The notes below the pieces were generated by a model that was not told the origin of the DNA, made no database searches, and worked only from the letters and a program-made list of their open reading frames with translations. Source: Hordeum vulgare subsp. vulgare (taxonomy: Eukaryota > Streptophyta > Magnoliopsida > Poales > Poaceae). Taken from it: DNA of 64,000 bases. The position numbers and the translations under genes were made by a program. Of the stretch, positions 33,529 to 44,618 are shown piece by piece. Within the stretch, counting starts at the first letter, position 1; every line of letters starts with the position of its first letter. The DNA is taken from positions 360,871,974-360,935,973 of the forward strand of contig NC_058519.1 of the NCBI RefSeq assembly GCF_904849725.1, given 5' to 3'.

Positions 33529-34155
33529 TTACTTCCACTTGAGATGTAATTTCTCAGCGTCATAGGCATCCTGACACGCAAGAAAATCCTCATCTATCTC
33601 TCCCTCCATAACGTAACCGTCAGGTATATCAGGCAATTCATATCTAGGAGAGCTAGATCTAGTAGGAGCAAAAGAAGGTTCTATCTCAATAGTATCGGCA
33701 GTTTCACAAGCATCACGAGCATTGGCAGTAACTCTAGCAATATGAGCATCAAGGAATACCCCTAGTGGCACATCAGGCAAAGTAGTATCTCTAGCAGTAT
33801 CAAGCATAGCATCATCAGGCAAAATAGCATCTCTAGCATCATCAAGCATAGCATCTCTAGCAGTATCAGGCATACCATCATCAAGCATTGCATCTCTACC
33901 AGTATCAGGCATAGCATCATCAGGCAAAATAGCATCTCTAGCATCATCAGGCATAGCATCTCTAGCAGTATCAGGCATAGTAGCATCATAAGCATCATCA
34001 AGCACAGGCGACATATCAAGATTTCTAGCTGGAGGTGATGTTCCAAACTTACTCGTAACTGAAGGTGAATCAAGTGCAGAGCTAGATGGCAGTTCCTTAC
34101 CTCCCCTTGTAGTTGAGGGCAAGACTTTGGTTTTTGGATCCTTCAGATTCTTCAT
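33529..34155 (-). CDS. N-terminal gag ORF with DARD-type repeats
   Basis: 208 codons from the first Met after the PBS region, beginning MKNLKDPKTKVLPSTTRGGK. The middle (about residues 50-130) is an array of imperfect repeats built from ARDAMLDDARDAILPDDAMP. The C-terminal part is acidic (DGYVMEGEIDEDFLACQDAY) and ends at a stop just ahead of the gag core ORF. It is the usual N-terminal extension of Athila-like gags in this family as far as position shows. The repeat is unlikely to be enzymatic. Confidence 0.6.
   Translation of the reverse strand: MKNLKDPKTKVLPSTTRGGKELPSSSALDSPSVTSKFGTSPPARNLDMSPVLDDAYDATMPDTARDAMPDDARDAILPDDAMPDTGRDAMLDDGMPDTARDAMLDDARDAILPDDAMLDTARDTTLPDVPLGVFLDAHIARVTANARDACETADTIEIEPSFAPTRSSSPRYELPDIPDGYVMEGEIDEDFLACQDAYDAEKLHLKWK
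33781..34012. repeat. In-frame tandem repeat in the gag N-terminal ORF
   Basis: TCTCTAGCAGTATCAGGCAT and TCTCTAGCATCATCAGGCAT units alternate, about six units of 24-42 bases in multiples of three, so length changes keep the frame. Confidence 0.75.
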
Positions 34156-34206
34156 AGTGATCAGCAGATATAAATCCCAAGTGACTCAGAGAATATAGCA
34201 ATACCT

Positions 34207-34223
34207 CCCCGACAACGGCGCCA
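34207..34223 (-). other. Primer binding site of the Athila-like element
   Basis: Minus strand TGGCGCCGTTGTCGGGG, nine bases inside the LTR end at 34233. This is the usual Athila-lineage PBS, complementary to a tRNA 3' end (commonly given as tRNA-Asp). Confidence 0.75.
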
Positions 34224-34232
34224 GAAAAATGT

Positions 34233-35994
34233 TGCTTAGCAGTCCCCGGCAACGACACTAGAAGAATGTTGTTGACGAGTCCCTGACTTGATGACTTTGC
34301 AACAACAGAGCCAGAACTGCTCCGAGTTGCTCAACAATTAGCAATTGTCTTGCAATGGCCCACCAGCGCGTGGGTTCGCGGCAGTTTTCGAGTGTAGAGT
34401 ATTCGACCCAAATTTGTTGGTATGCCAGTCAGGAGGTGAGAGAATACTCTCGAGTATTAGCAGCTGAATGTGTCGGATTCAACCACACCTGAAAGATTAG
34501 TATCTGCAAGCAAAGTATCAACAGCAAAGTAGGATGATAACAACGGTGTCACAAACGATGTGTTGACGGCAGACTATTCCTAACTGTCGTATCAATGGCG
34601 CCAGAAGTAGCCCGTTGACGGAAATTGTCTTTTCCCGTCAACGACGAGCGGACCAGAATTATAGCAGGTAGCAGCAGTGTAACGTGTAACAGGAGTGGCA
34701 AGGAACAACAGAAGTGACAGCAGTAACAAGTAGCAACATTATCAAGCGATAGTAGTAGCAGCAGTAGCAAGTAGCAACAGCAGCAAAAGTTGTAACAGAA
34801 GCAGAGCAAACCAAGTAACAGTAGCAGCAACAGTAGTAACAGCAGCAGAGCAAAACAAGTAACATCAGTAGTGGGACGAACTCGTAGGCAATGGGTCGGT
34901 GATTCGTTTGGATGATATTCATCATGCAACAGTTATAACATGGAGAGATATGTGGCTAGCTCCCGTTCGTCAATGTGATGTAGGCATGCATTCCGTGTGT
35001 AGTCATACGTGCTTAGGGAAAAGAACTTGCATGCCATCTATTGTCCATCCCTCCCGTGGCAGCGGGATCCAAAAGGATACTACAAGATATTGAGGTTCTC
35101 CTTTTAATAAAGAACCAGAACAACGCATTACCAGTTGGTGAACACATGTACTCCTCAAACTATGGTCATCATCGAGAGTGGTTCCGGTTATTGTCACTCC
35201 GGGGTTGCCGGGTCATAACACATAGTAGGTAACTACAACTTGCAAGATCGGATCTAAAACACACATTTATTGGTGACAACATAATAATTTCAGATCTGAA
35301 ATCATGGCACTAGGGCCCTAGTGACAAGCATTACGCATGGCAAAGTAGTAGCAACATCAATCTCAGAACATAGTGGATACTAGGGATCAATCCCCATCAA
35401 AACTAACTCGATTACATGATAGATCTCATCCTACTCATCACCGCCCAGCGAGCCTACGAATAGATTACTCACGAACGATGAAGAGCTTCATGGAATTGGA
35501 GAGGAAAGAAGGTTGATGATGACGATGGCGAAGATTTCCCCTCTCCGGAGCCGAAAACAGACTCCAGATCTGTCCTTCAAATGAAGAACAAGATGTGGCG
35601 GCGCCTCCGTATCGCAAAAGCGGCGAAATCTTCTCTTCTGATTTTGTTCTGGGTGAAAGTGAATTTATAGAGCTGAGTTTGGGGGCGGCAGAGCCACGTG
35701 TGCCCCACAAGCTTGGTTGCCGCGGCCAGGGGGGTGGCCGTGGAAACAGGGCTTGTGGCCCACTGGACCATCCCCTCCGGTGGATCTTTGCGCAGGTATT
35801 TTTCATATTTTCCAGAAAAATTCTTCGTAAATTTTCAGGATGTTCCAAGAACTTTCATTTCTGCACAAAAACAACACCATGGCAATTCTGTTGAAAACAG
35901 CGTTAGTCCGGGTTAGTTCCATTCAAATCATGCAAATTAGAGTCCAAAACAAGGGCAAAAGATTTTGGAAAAGTAGATACGATGGAGAGTATCA
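34233..35994 (-). repeat. 5' LTR (right) of the Athila-like element
   Basis: 1762 bases; it aligns with 25689-27493. It lacks the CG present in GAGACGTATCA at the left LTR edge (reads GAGAGTATCA) and has a shorter CAG/CAA tract (34668-34866). Confidence 0.88.
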
Positions 35995-36083
35995 CCTGCA
36001 TAGACCATATTTTCTCAATTCCTTGAAAATGGTCAGTGATCTTTGTTCACAGAGAAACAACTCATACAATTCAACATAGGAAA

Positions 36084-37323
36084 TCATGACACATAAATTC
36101 CATTGATACATGAAGTTATTACAATCTGTGAGACTTCCGTTACACAATTCAACTCCATAATCTCATGAAAACAACAGTGCTTCATGTCACACTTATTGCC
36201 ATTGTCAAAACTTAAATACCCCATTTTAGCTTTCTTCTCCTGTGGACACTTACTAGCATAGTGCCCTGCTTCCTTGTAATGAAAACAAATGACTCCTGAC
36301 AAGTCTCGAGGCTTCTTGGTGTTTGCTTTTGCTCCTTGGTTTTCCTACTTCCTTCCTGGGCACATATTGGCATAGTGACCTAAGTTCATGCATTTAAACC
36401 ATGTGATATGACTCAGGTCCCTATCTACGGGGATTTGGCTCTTCCTAGTGTACTTTCTCTTCCTTCTGGACTTCTTCACTCTCGTCTGTTCTTCTATTTC
36501 AGGTGGATCAAACTCTACTTTTTCTGTCGGCCGGTCTCCCAGACACTTTTGGATTTCCTTCATGCAATCCTGTGAAAAATGTCCTTCTTCTCGACATGAG
36601 TAGCATGCATTAGTGAAAAATCTGGTTAGGCCTTGTCCATCAGGGTCTTCTATATTTTCCTTGATCACAGGTTCATCTAGAATCTTCTTCTTAAGGGTTT
36701 CCTTAATTGCTTCTTTCTGCTGCTTGACAACATGTTGCACCTTGGGGTAAATGTGACACTGAGCTGGGTAGTGGGTGGTTCCTTCACACAAGTAACAAGT
36801 GACCTGACTAGTTGGGCATTCCACCGCTGGGTGATTTTCTTCACAATGAGGACATCGTTCATTGTGTTCTTCGTGGGTGCATCCTATATCTCCACATATC
36901 TTACATGCATAGAACTTCTTCACACCATTGCAACGGGGATTCTGGGTGTTGGTTACAAAATGAGCTTTTTTGCAGAGTCATCTTGAATTCTTCCCAAGTG
37001 ATTGCACCTTGCCTTCCATGGATAGCTTCATGCATCTTCCACCAAGTTGCAGCACCTTCTGCAAAGTACCGAAGAGCATACTGGACCATCTCTTTCCTTG
37101 CAACAAAGTTACTCCTTAGGTGACCCTCTATGTTCTGAATCCATTGTTCCATCTCCAAGTGAGTCATCGATCCAGAAAACACAACTCCATCTTCATTCAT
37201 CATATATTGGGTCCAAGGGGTTTGGGATGAGATGGGTAAGGGAGAGAGGGATAGAGGGAGATACACACAATACAAACAATACTTTTGAGAATCGGTTTTA
37301 TTTGTGGCTGTCGGAAAACACAC
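36084..37323 (-). pseudogene. gag: Gag with an array of zinc knuckles
   Basis: 37323-36901 contains a gag core (MEQWIQNIEGHLRSNFVARK to ITWEEFKMTLQK). A one-base length change in the A run near 36964 shifts the frame, and coding continues at about 36964-36345 (from 36923 as an ORF) with a cluster of Cys/His motifs: CKICGDIGC...C, CPHCEENHPAVEC, CYLCEGTTHYPAQC and CYSCREEGHFSQDC. A fifth, WFKCMNLGHYANMC, has lost its first Cys. After a TAG at 36345 the same frame gives a sixth, CFHYKEAGHYASKC, in which the second Cys is Tyr. Knuckles bind nucleic acid in packaging. Most Gypsy gags carry one or two, so six is unusual. No protease or polymerase follows. Confidence 0.7.
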
Positions 37324-37727
37324 ACAAATGACGGCTCACAAATCATCGTGTCTAACGTGGGTATATAACAAGGGTTTGGACTTCTAATGGCGATATAAAT
37401 ATTGGAACGCTTGAGGGTCTTCGAATTCTTCGGGTCTTGAGAGTCTTCAATTGGCGCAACTTCAATTATTGAAATGCATGGTGAAATCCTCTTTACTCTG
37501 AAGTGGCCATAAGATGTTTCGATATCTCGTCCTTCTTTAAGTGGTCTCAGTTGATCCTTTGTGTGGTCAAAGGGAAAGGGTATTGTCTAACAATTTGGAG
37601 TAAGAGAGAATAACTGATAAATCTCAGAAAATATGAGATGTAAAGGATCTTTTGAAAGTACAGTTTTAGAGATAGCCTGTCCTAGGAGATTTCTAGTTTC
37701 TAGGGTTACGTCCTACAGTCAACATGT

Positions 37728-37739
37728 GCTCTGATACCA
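37728..37739 (-). other. Primer binding site of the 19483-40944 element
   Basis: Minus strand TGGTATCAGAGC, complementary to the 3' end of initiator tRNA-Met, three bases from the LTR edge at 37743. It fixes the minus orientation. Confidence 0.85.
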
Positions 37740-37742
37740 TTA

Positions 37743-40700
37743 TGTAGCGATCCGACTCAAAACGATTCAAGCCTCTATGTGTTCTGTGCCATCCCTAGAT
37801 TGGTATGCTGGCACACAAATCAATGTATATATCAAAGTGCAATCACATGTAAATAATGTAAAACTGATATATACCTCAAAATCTCGTAACACTGAATTGG
37901 TATGCGGAAACAGCCAAAGGGGGTGGATTTCCAATAAACACCAATGACAGGTTGAGTGCAGACCGTAACCCTGAATCATACTCTTACTCATCGTAGAAAA
38001 TATCTGCAACATAAGACGTTGCAGTCGTGTAGGTTATCACATTGAATATGCTGGCAAGTCACAAAAGAGAGGGTGAAAATATCATCTATACTATATGCAT
38101 ACATGGCAGGTGGGGCTGTAGTTTAAGTTTTGCGTAAAGCAAATTTTTCCTACAACAGGAGATAGGTAAAAGCAAAATTTACTACATTGTTGGTTCTTAA
38201 TGAGAAGGTTCCACCAACCATTTCTCATACCCAAGTTATCAATAACCCCCACATCATTAAGTTATTTGTGTTGAGAATTCCTCATAGCTTCAGTTCCTTT
38301 GGCTCAAGTTGTCCATAACCGTGGACACGGCTAATCGATTAGGTTTGAGTACTCTGCAGAGTTTTGCACACGTTCCCCACAAGATTTGATCGCCTCCGCT
38401 GAAGTCCTCGCACTTCAGGGTGTTTGAGAACCGGATGATCAAAACATGGTCTTCCAAAGGGTTCCTCTGAGACACTGTCGGTGCCCATCCAATCCTACCG
38501 TTCTTCTAAATCTCGTAGCACCGCCCATCCAGAGTCACCACAATGTCCAACCAAGCCAGAGCCCATAATGACTTGTGGCTGTGCAGGTAAGCCTCGGGTC
38601 TTGAAGTATCCATCCATCTCTTCGTGCCTGGGTGAAGCTTTCCGCAAGATGTCATGGCGCTTTCCCATGCATCCCGGGTCATCCACTGGCTTCCCCAGGG
38701 TGCCCATCTGAAGCATCCTTCACCCAGAGGTATATTGCATCATGAGGTCTTGAAAGTCTTGAAGTCTTCAGGTCTTGATTATTAAGTTCTCACAATACTC
38801 ATGATAAACACTCAACCAAACCCCGTCAACTAGAAGCATAGCAATGTAATGACCCGGCCAAAGTAACAAGGGTTTATGAGTGTCTACCACATGATACTAC
38901 ATCAAGAACCAAATTTCCAAGTACCTACTTTGCATGCACTGGGTGGAGGAGGTTGAAACTAATGCAATAAAACCATAGGTGAACATATGATCAATTTGAA
39001 TTTGCCTGGTATTACTTGATGAATATAGTCGCTCTCATAATCCTGATAATTCTACTCGTCGCACTCCGAGCAATCTATCGTAAACGAATAACATTCAATA
39101 AACATCCATGCCAAAAGGAAGAACCAAAAGAACATAAGAACAAAACATGTGTTGGTGCAAAATAACAACACACTAAGGTTTAATAAAACATGTGTTGTAA
39201 AGTGAAGGTGCAGGAATGAGATCAAAAGAGTTAATGGATGATGAACTATTGCTATATACGCTTAGGATGGAGATACTATGAAAGAGGATCTCAACTATGC
39301 AGAGGACAACATGAATGACAAATAGCATATGTCATAAGAATTCAATTGCAAAAAAAGAATTAATTGAAATGGAGCGCTACAACGAAAGTTATAGCGAAAT
39401 TAAGTATGAATAGAATTTTAATACCATAAAGGTCAAAAGTATTTGAATTGGGCCATGTTTGTTATGAATAGAAAGTACATAACATGAGTGTTTAGGGGCA
39501 AAAGAAATCAATGGAAAAGGTGATACTGTTTGCAAGGTATGATCAAACGAAGGTTCAAATTCAAATTTGGATCGCTCAAATTTGAAAGGTTCGAAGGTTC
39601 AAACTAATGAACCTACTGTAAATTGGAGGTCAATATGAACATGTAGAAAAAAGACTTACTAGATTTTGAATAACGGATAAAAGATATAAGTAATTCAATA
39701 TGGCATTGAAAATAGTTAGAATGCGGTGTGGCAACACTATTGTGGACTAGTGGAGTAATGACTATGATCGAAATTATATGTTGGAAAGATAACACTAATT
39801 GATATAAACAAAAAGATTAATTTGATACAAATCCGTTCCAATTGGATTCTTCTAAAACGGAGTTACAGATAAAAAGATATGATTAAAAGAAGTTTGAATA
39901 TGAATCTGAACAAATTTAGAAATTTGAAAATTTTGAAAAGTTGGTTTGATAGGTTCAGTGGATAGGTGAGGTGAAGACTAAAATCTAGGCGTTCGTTTCA
40001 TCTAATTTGAGTGAACGAGTAAAAAGTTATGGCTATTTGAAAATCAGAGCCAAGGTGTTTTACGGAAGAAACAGTGTTATGTCTAAAAGAATTCTAGTAC
40101 TAATGTGTAAATACGAAGACTAATTAATTATCTAGTTACTCTATCGTATACTAGTATAGAAATACTAGTCTAAAAACAATAAACTATGGGAGTATAAAAG
40201 AAAATTTTGAAGAGAATACATTTAGAATGTAGAGAAGAGATAATTCCAAAGAGGAGACGATTTAGAAAAATCTCGCCGAAGAGAAGAGAATATTTTTATT
40301 TAATAAATCTAGTTAAACCAAAGATTGATTTAACCCAGAGTAGATATTTTTTGGATGCTTCTATGTATCTATATTTATAGGTGAAAGGAAGGTCTAAAGG
40401 TCAATAGATAGGTAATGTGGGACTAAACATATACGTAATGTGGAGGAAAAAAGAACAAAGCATCGCATGGGCCAAGTAGCGGTTCGGCCTGCCGCATGAG
40501 GCAATTCCGGCCAGCCATGTATTTTTTCCGGATGAACAGTATTTGATGTGAACAGTGTTTTTTTTAAAAACAACGATTTTGGAGTTTAAAATTTCCTATA
40601 ACATGAACATATTTTCAAGACCAATTAAAATAATTTTTAAAACGAATACATTTTTGCAATAACTTTAAAATTAAAAAGAATTTGAATTTCAAAGAAATTG

Positions 40701-40944
40701 CAATTTGAATCAAGACATTGTCTTTGATTTTGGAGTGTCATTTTCCTCCTCTCATTTGATTTAAAAATTCTTAAGGATTCAAAATAGAAAATTTTGGGAA
40801 AGTCATTTTATTCCCTCTCATTATTTTTTTGAAGTTTCAAATTCCACTCAATTTCAAACAATCAATCACATATCATTCAAAGAAAAAAATCCTAATTATT
40901 TATTTGTTATAACATTTCAAAATTTATAATTTTGGGATGTTACA
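37743..40944 (-). repeat. 5' LTR (right copy) of the 19483-40944 element
   Basis: 3202 bases; it starts TGTAGCGATCCGACTC and ends GGGATGTTACA in plus orientation. It lacks the solo LTR and is the empty-site reference for it. Confidence 0.85.
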
Positions 40945-41300
40945 TTATTAGATATTGTGCGTTCTACGATGTCTCTTACCAATTTGCCGTTATCATTTTG
41001 AGGCTATGCATTGGAGATAACTGCATTCACTTTAAATAAGGCACCATCAAAATCCATTGAGACGACGCCATATGAATTGTGGTATGGCAAGAAGCCAACG
41101 TTGTCGTTTTGTAAAGTTTTGGGATAAGATGCTTATGTCAAAAAGCTTCAGCCTCAAAAGCTGGAACCCAAAGCAGAAAAGTGTGTCTTCATAGGATACC
41201 CAAAAGTGACAGTTGGGTACACCTTCTATCTCAGATCCGAAGGCAAAGTGTTTGTCCCTAAAAACGTAGCATTTCTTGAAAAAGAGTTTTCTCTCGGAAG
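40945..41300 (+). pseudogene. Copia interior B: integrase C-terminal part resumes
   Basis: After the second TTATT, coding continues from the SERRNRTL block left at 19482: LDIVRSTMSLTNLPLSF, then TPYELWYGKKPTLSF and KCVFIGYPK, the usual Copia integrase C-terminal region. In-frame stops occur after LSF and in the LG-stop-DAY stretch. This confirms that the 21.5-kb element lies between two halves of one Copia polyprotein. Confidence 0.85.
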
Positions 41301-42400
41301 AATTGAGTGGGAGGAAGATAGAACTTGATGAGGTTTTAGAACCTTTGCTTCAACCAGATGGTGGCATAGGACAGAAAGAGGGTTCTGTCAAAGCTACACC
41401 AGTTGAAGAGGAAACTAAGGATGATGATCATGAAACTTCAAATCAAGTCGCTATAGGACCTCGTAGGTCGACAATGGCACGTACTGCTCCTGAGTGGTAC
41501 GGGAATCCTGTGTTACCAATCATGTTGTTAGACAACAATGAACCTACGAGCTATGGAGAAGCAATGGTGGGCCCAAATTTCAACAAATGGTTAGAGGCCA
41601 TAAAATCCGAGATAGGATCTATGTATGAAAACAAAGTATGGACTTTGGAAGTATTACCTGAAGTGCGAAAGGCCATTCGGAACAAACGGATCTTTGAGAA
41701 GAAGACAAACGCGGACGGTAATGTGACCGTCTATAAAGCTCGATTTGTGGCAAAGGGTTTTTCCCAAGTTCAAGGAGATGACTATGATGAGACTTTCTCA
41801 CCCGTATTGATGCTTAAGTCCATTAGAATCATGTTAGCAATAACTGCATTTTTTTATTATGAAATTTGGCGGATGGATGTCAAAACAGAGTTCGTTAACA
41901 CGTTTCTTAAGAAGAGTTGTATACGATGCAACCCGAAGGTTTTGTCGATCTAGAGAATGCTAACATAGTATGCAAGCTCCAGTGATCCATTTATGTACCG
42001 GTGCAAGAATCTTGGAGTTGGAATCAATGCTTTGATGAGGTGATCAAGGCGTTTGGGTTTATACAAGTTTTTGGAGAAGCTTGTATTTACAAGAAAGTGA
42101 GTGGGAGCTCTATAGAGTTTCTAATATTATATGTAGATGACATATTGTTGACTGGAAACAATATAGAACTTCTGGGAAGCGTAAAGGATTACTTGAATAA
42201 GAGTTTTTCAATGAAGGACCTGGGAGAAACTGCTTACATATTAGGCATCAAGATCTATAGTGATAGATCAAGACATGTGATAGGACTTTCACAAAGCACA
42301 TACCTTGATAAGATTTTGAAGAAGTTCAAAATGGAACAACGAATGGGTTATTTCCTGTGTTATAAGGTATAAAGTTGAGTAAGACTCAATGCCCAGTAAG
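41276..42400 (+). pseudogene. Copia reverse transcriptase
   Basis: An open frame 41276-41953 (225 codons) covers PEWYGNPVLPIMLLDNNEPT, VYKARFVAKGFSQVQGDDYD and TFSPVLMLKSIRIMLAI, the N-terminal half of Copia reverse transcriptase. A frameshift near 41918 and a gap lose the FLNG region. 42001-42372 restores SSIEFLILYVDDILLTGNNI with Y-V-D-D at 42130-42141 and then SMKDLGE. The enzyme would copy element RNA. The break between the two frames makes it inactive, though it is far better kept than the copy at 14025-15455. Confidence 0.85.
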
Positions 42401-42599
42401 TGCAGAAGATAGAGAAAAGGTGAGTGTCGTCCCCTATGCTTCTTCCATAGGGTCTATCATGTATGCAATGTTGTGTACTAGACCTAATGTCAGCATTGCC
42501 ATAAGTATGTCGGGAAGGTTTCAAAGTAATCAAGAATGGAGCACTGCACAACGGTCAAGAATATTCTGAAGCACCTGAAAAAGACTAAGGTAATGTTTC

Positions 42600-43063
42600 T
42601 CGTTTATGAAGGTGACGAAGAGCTCATCATAAAGGGTTATGTTGATGCAAGCTTCAAGACTGATCCGGATGATTCTAAGTCACAAACCGGATAGATATTT
42701 ATTCTCAATGGGTGTGTGTTAAGCTGGTGCATTACCAAGCAGAGCGTCGTAGCTAATTCTAGATGTGAAGCAGAGTACATAGCTGCTTCGGAGGCGACTA
42801 AAGAGGGTGTATGGATGAAGCAGCTCATGATAGATCTTTGAGTTGTGCCAATTGCATTGGATCCAATAAATCTGTTCTGTGACAACACTAGTGCCATTGC
42901 TCTAGCCAAGGAACCAAGCTTTCACAAGAGGACCAGACACATAAACAAACGCTTTAATGCCATCCGCGATTACATCAAGGAGGAGGACTTAAATATTTGC
43001 AAAGTGCACACGGATCTGAATGTTGCAGACCCGTTGACTAAACCTCTACCACGAGCAATATGA
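42600..43063 (+). pseudogene. Copia RNase H
   Basis: Blocks GYVDASFKTDPDDSKS, LSWCITKQSVVANSRCEAEY, then LFCDNTSAIALAKEPSFHKR and VADPLTKPLPRA follow the Copia RNase H order, with Asp in YVDAS, Glu in AEY and Asp in CDNTSA. Stops occur after QTG (near 42692) and IDL (near 42839). The 3' polypurine tract GTGCAAGTGGGAGAC follows at 43143-43157. Confidence 0.8.
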
Positions 43064-43157
43064 TCAACACCAGAACTATATGGGTGTTAGATTTGTTACA
43101 TTATAAATCACATAGTGATGTGAAGCTAGATTGTTGACTCTAGTGCAAGTGGGAGAC

Positions 43158-44618
43158 TATTGGAAATATGCCCTAGAGGAAATAATAAAATAGTTATTAT
43201 TATATTTCCTGTTTAAAGATAATCGTTTATTATCCATGCGAGAATTGTATTGAATGGGAACTCACATACATGTGTGGATGCATTGACAAAAACACTGTCC
43301 CTAGTGAGCCTCTAGTTGACTAGCTCGTTGATAAAAGATGGTTGAGGTAACCTAGCCATAGACAAGTGTTGTCACTTGATAACAAGATCACATCATTAGG
43401 AGAATGATGTGATGGACAAGACCCAAACTATGAAGGTAGCATGTGATTGTGTTATTTTGTTGCTACTATTTTCTGCATGCCAAGTATACATTCCTATGAC
43501 CATGAGATCATGTAACTCAATGACACCGAGAAATTCCTTGTGTGTATAAAACGTCGCAACGTAACTGGGTGCCTATAGAGGTGGTCGACAGGTATCTCCG
43601 AAGGTGTCCGTTGAGTTAGCTTGGATCAAGACTGAGATTTGTCACTCCGTATGACAAAGAGGTATGCCAGGGCCCACTTGGTAATACAACATCACAAACA
43701 AGCCTTGCAAGCAATGTGACTAAAGCGTTAGCCATGGGATTGAGACTTGCCAGTAATGAGATTGAAATAGGTATAGAGACACCGACGATCGAATCTCGGG
43801 AAAGTAACATACCGAAGGACAAAGGGAATGTTATACGGGTTTAACTGAATCCTTGACATAGAGGTTCAACCGATAAAGATCTTCGTAGAATATGTAGGCC
43901 AACATGGACATCTAGATCACGCTATTGGTTATTGACCGGAGAGTGTCTCAGGTCATGTCTACATAGTTCTCGAACCCGCAGGGTGTGCACACTTAAGGTT
44001 CGGTGGCGTTTCAGTATTATTGAGTTATGTATGTTGGTGTCTGAAAGTTGTTCAGAGTACTGGATGAGATCCCGGATGTCACAAGGAGCTCCGAAATGGT
44101 CCGAAGCCTCCTCCTTGGAGTAGGAGGCAAGGCAGCCCTCCCTCCTATTCCTCCTATATATAGTGGAGATTTTGAGGACAAACTTCACCAGAAAAAGCCA
44201 TGTGCTGCCCTCTCCTCCATAGATCGTCTCCCTCATCTAGATTAGTCCGACATCGCTTGGCAAAGACTTGCCGGATTAGTTCACCACCACCACCACCACG
44301 CCATCATGCTGCCAGAGAACTCATCTACCTCTCCGGCCCTCTTGCGGGATCTAGAATGCAGAGATCATCATCGAGCTGTACGTGTGCTGAACGCAGAGGT
44401 GTCGTCCGTTCGGCACAAGATCGGGACGGAGTTTGTGGGACGCTTGCGATTCGGATTGCGAAGACGTTCGACTACATCAACATCATTTCTTAACGCTTCC
44501 CGCTTAGCGATCTACAGGGTATGTTGATCCGATCCCCCTCTTGTAGATGATCATCACCATGGATAGGCCTTGCGTGTGTATAGGAATTTTTTTGTTTCCT
44601 ATGCAATCTTCCGCAACA
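43158..44618 (+). repeat. Copia 3' LTR (right), internally shortened
   Basis: Starts TATTGGAAATATGCCCTAGA (TG changed to TA) after the polypurine tract and ends CTTCCGCAACA. At 1461 bases it is about 310 shorter than the LTR at 15456. TATATATA lies near 44153. The next five bases are ATGAA, with no match beside the 15456 LTR. Confidence 0.85.

Larger units (their letters stand above)
25689..35994 (-). mobile_element. Athila-like LTR retrotransposon lacking RT and integrase
   Basis: Two LTRs (25689-27493 and 34233-35994) are flanked by the TSD CCTGC (25684-25688 and 35995-35999). On the minus strand the right LTR begins TGATACTCTCC and ends GCTAAGCA, followed by the PBS TGGCGCCGTTGTCGGGG and a purine-rich tract before the left LTR. 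The interior encodes gag, an Athila-type aspartic protease, then, after a non-coding gap, a 358-codon protein of the Athila ORF-1 family. There is no reverse transcriptase, RNase H or integrase, so it would depend on enzymes from another Athila element. The LTRs resemble Sabrina/WHAM-type Triticeae elements, but I cannot fix the family name. Confidence 0.88.
19483..40944 (-). mobile_element. Minus-strand LTR retrotransposon with 3.2-kb LTRs, non-autonomous, split by two insertions
   Basis: Two direct copies of a long LTR (19483-24543 and 37743-40944) begin TGTAGCGA and end TTACA in plus orientation and are flanked by the perfect TSD TTATT (19478-19482 and 40945-40949). A met-tRNA primer binding site in minus orientation next to the right LTR fixes the polarity. 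After removing the solo LTR and the Athila-like element the copy is about 9.4 kb with only 2.9 kb of interior, containing gag but no recognised protease, polymerase or integrase. The LTR start on the minus strand, TGTAACATCCCAAAATTATA, recalls chromovirus-like Gypsy LTRs, and the PBS fits, but the superfamily is not proven. Confidence 0.85.

Noticed and set aside
33762..34073. Met/Leu-rich minus ORF
   Set aside because: It is the shadow frame of the tandem repeat in the gag N-terminal ORF.
36940..36975. Programmed -1 frameshift in gag at the A run
   Set aside because: The run does not form a canonical slippery heptamer in the gag frame; a one-base length mutation explains the shift more simply.
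37728..37739. tRNA-like matches at the primer binding sites (also 34207, 60515 and 46270)
   Set aside because: Each is only 12-17 bases complementary to a tRNA 3' end next to an LTR, not a tRNA gene.
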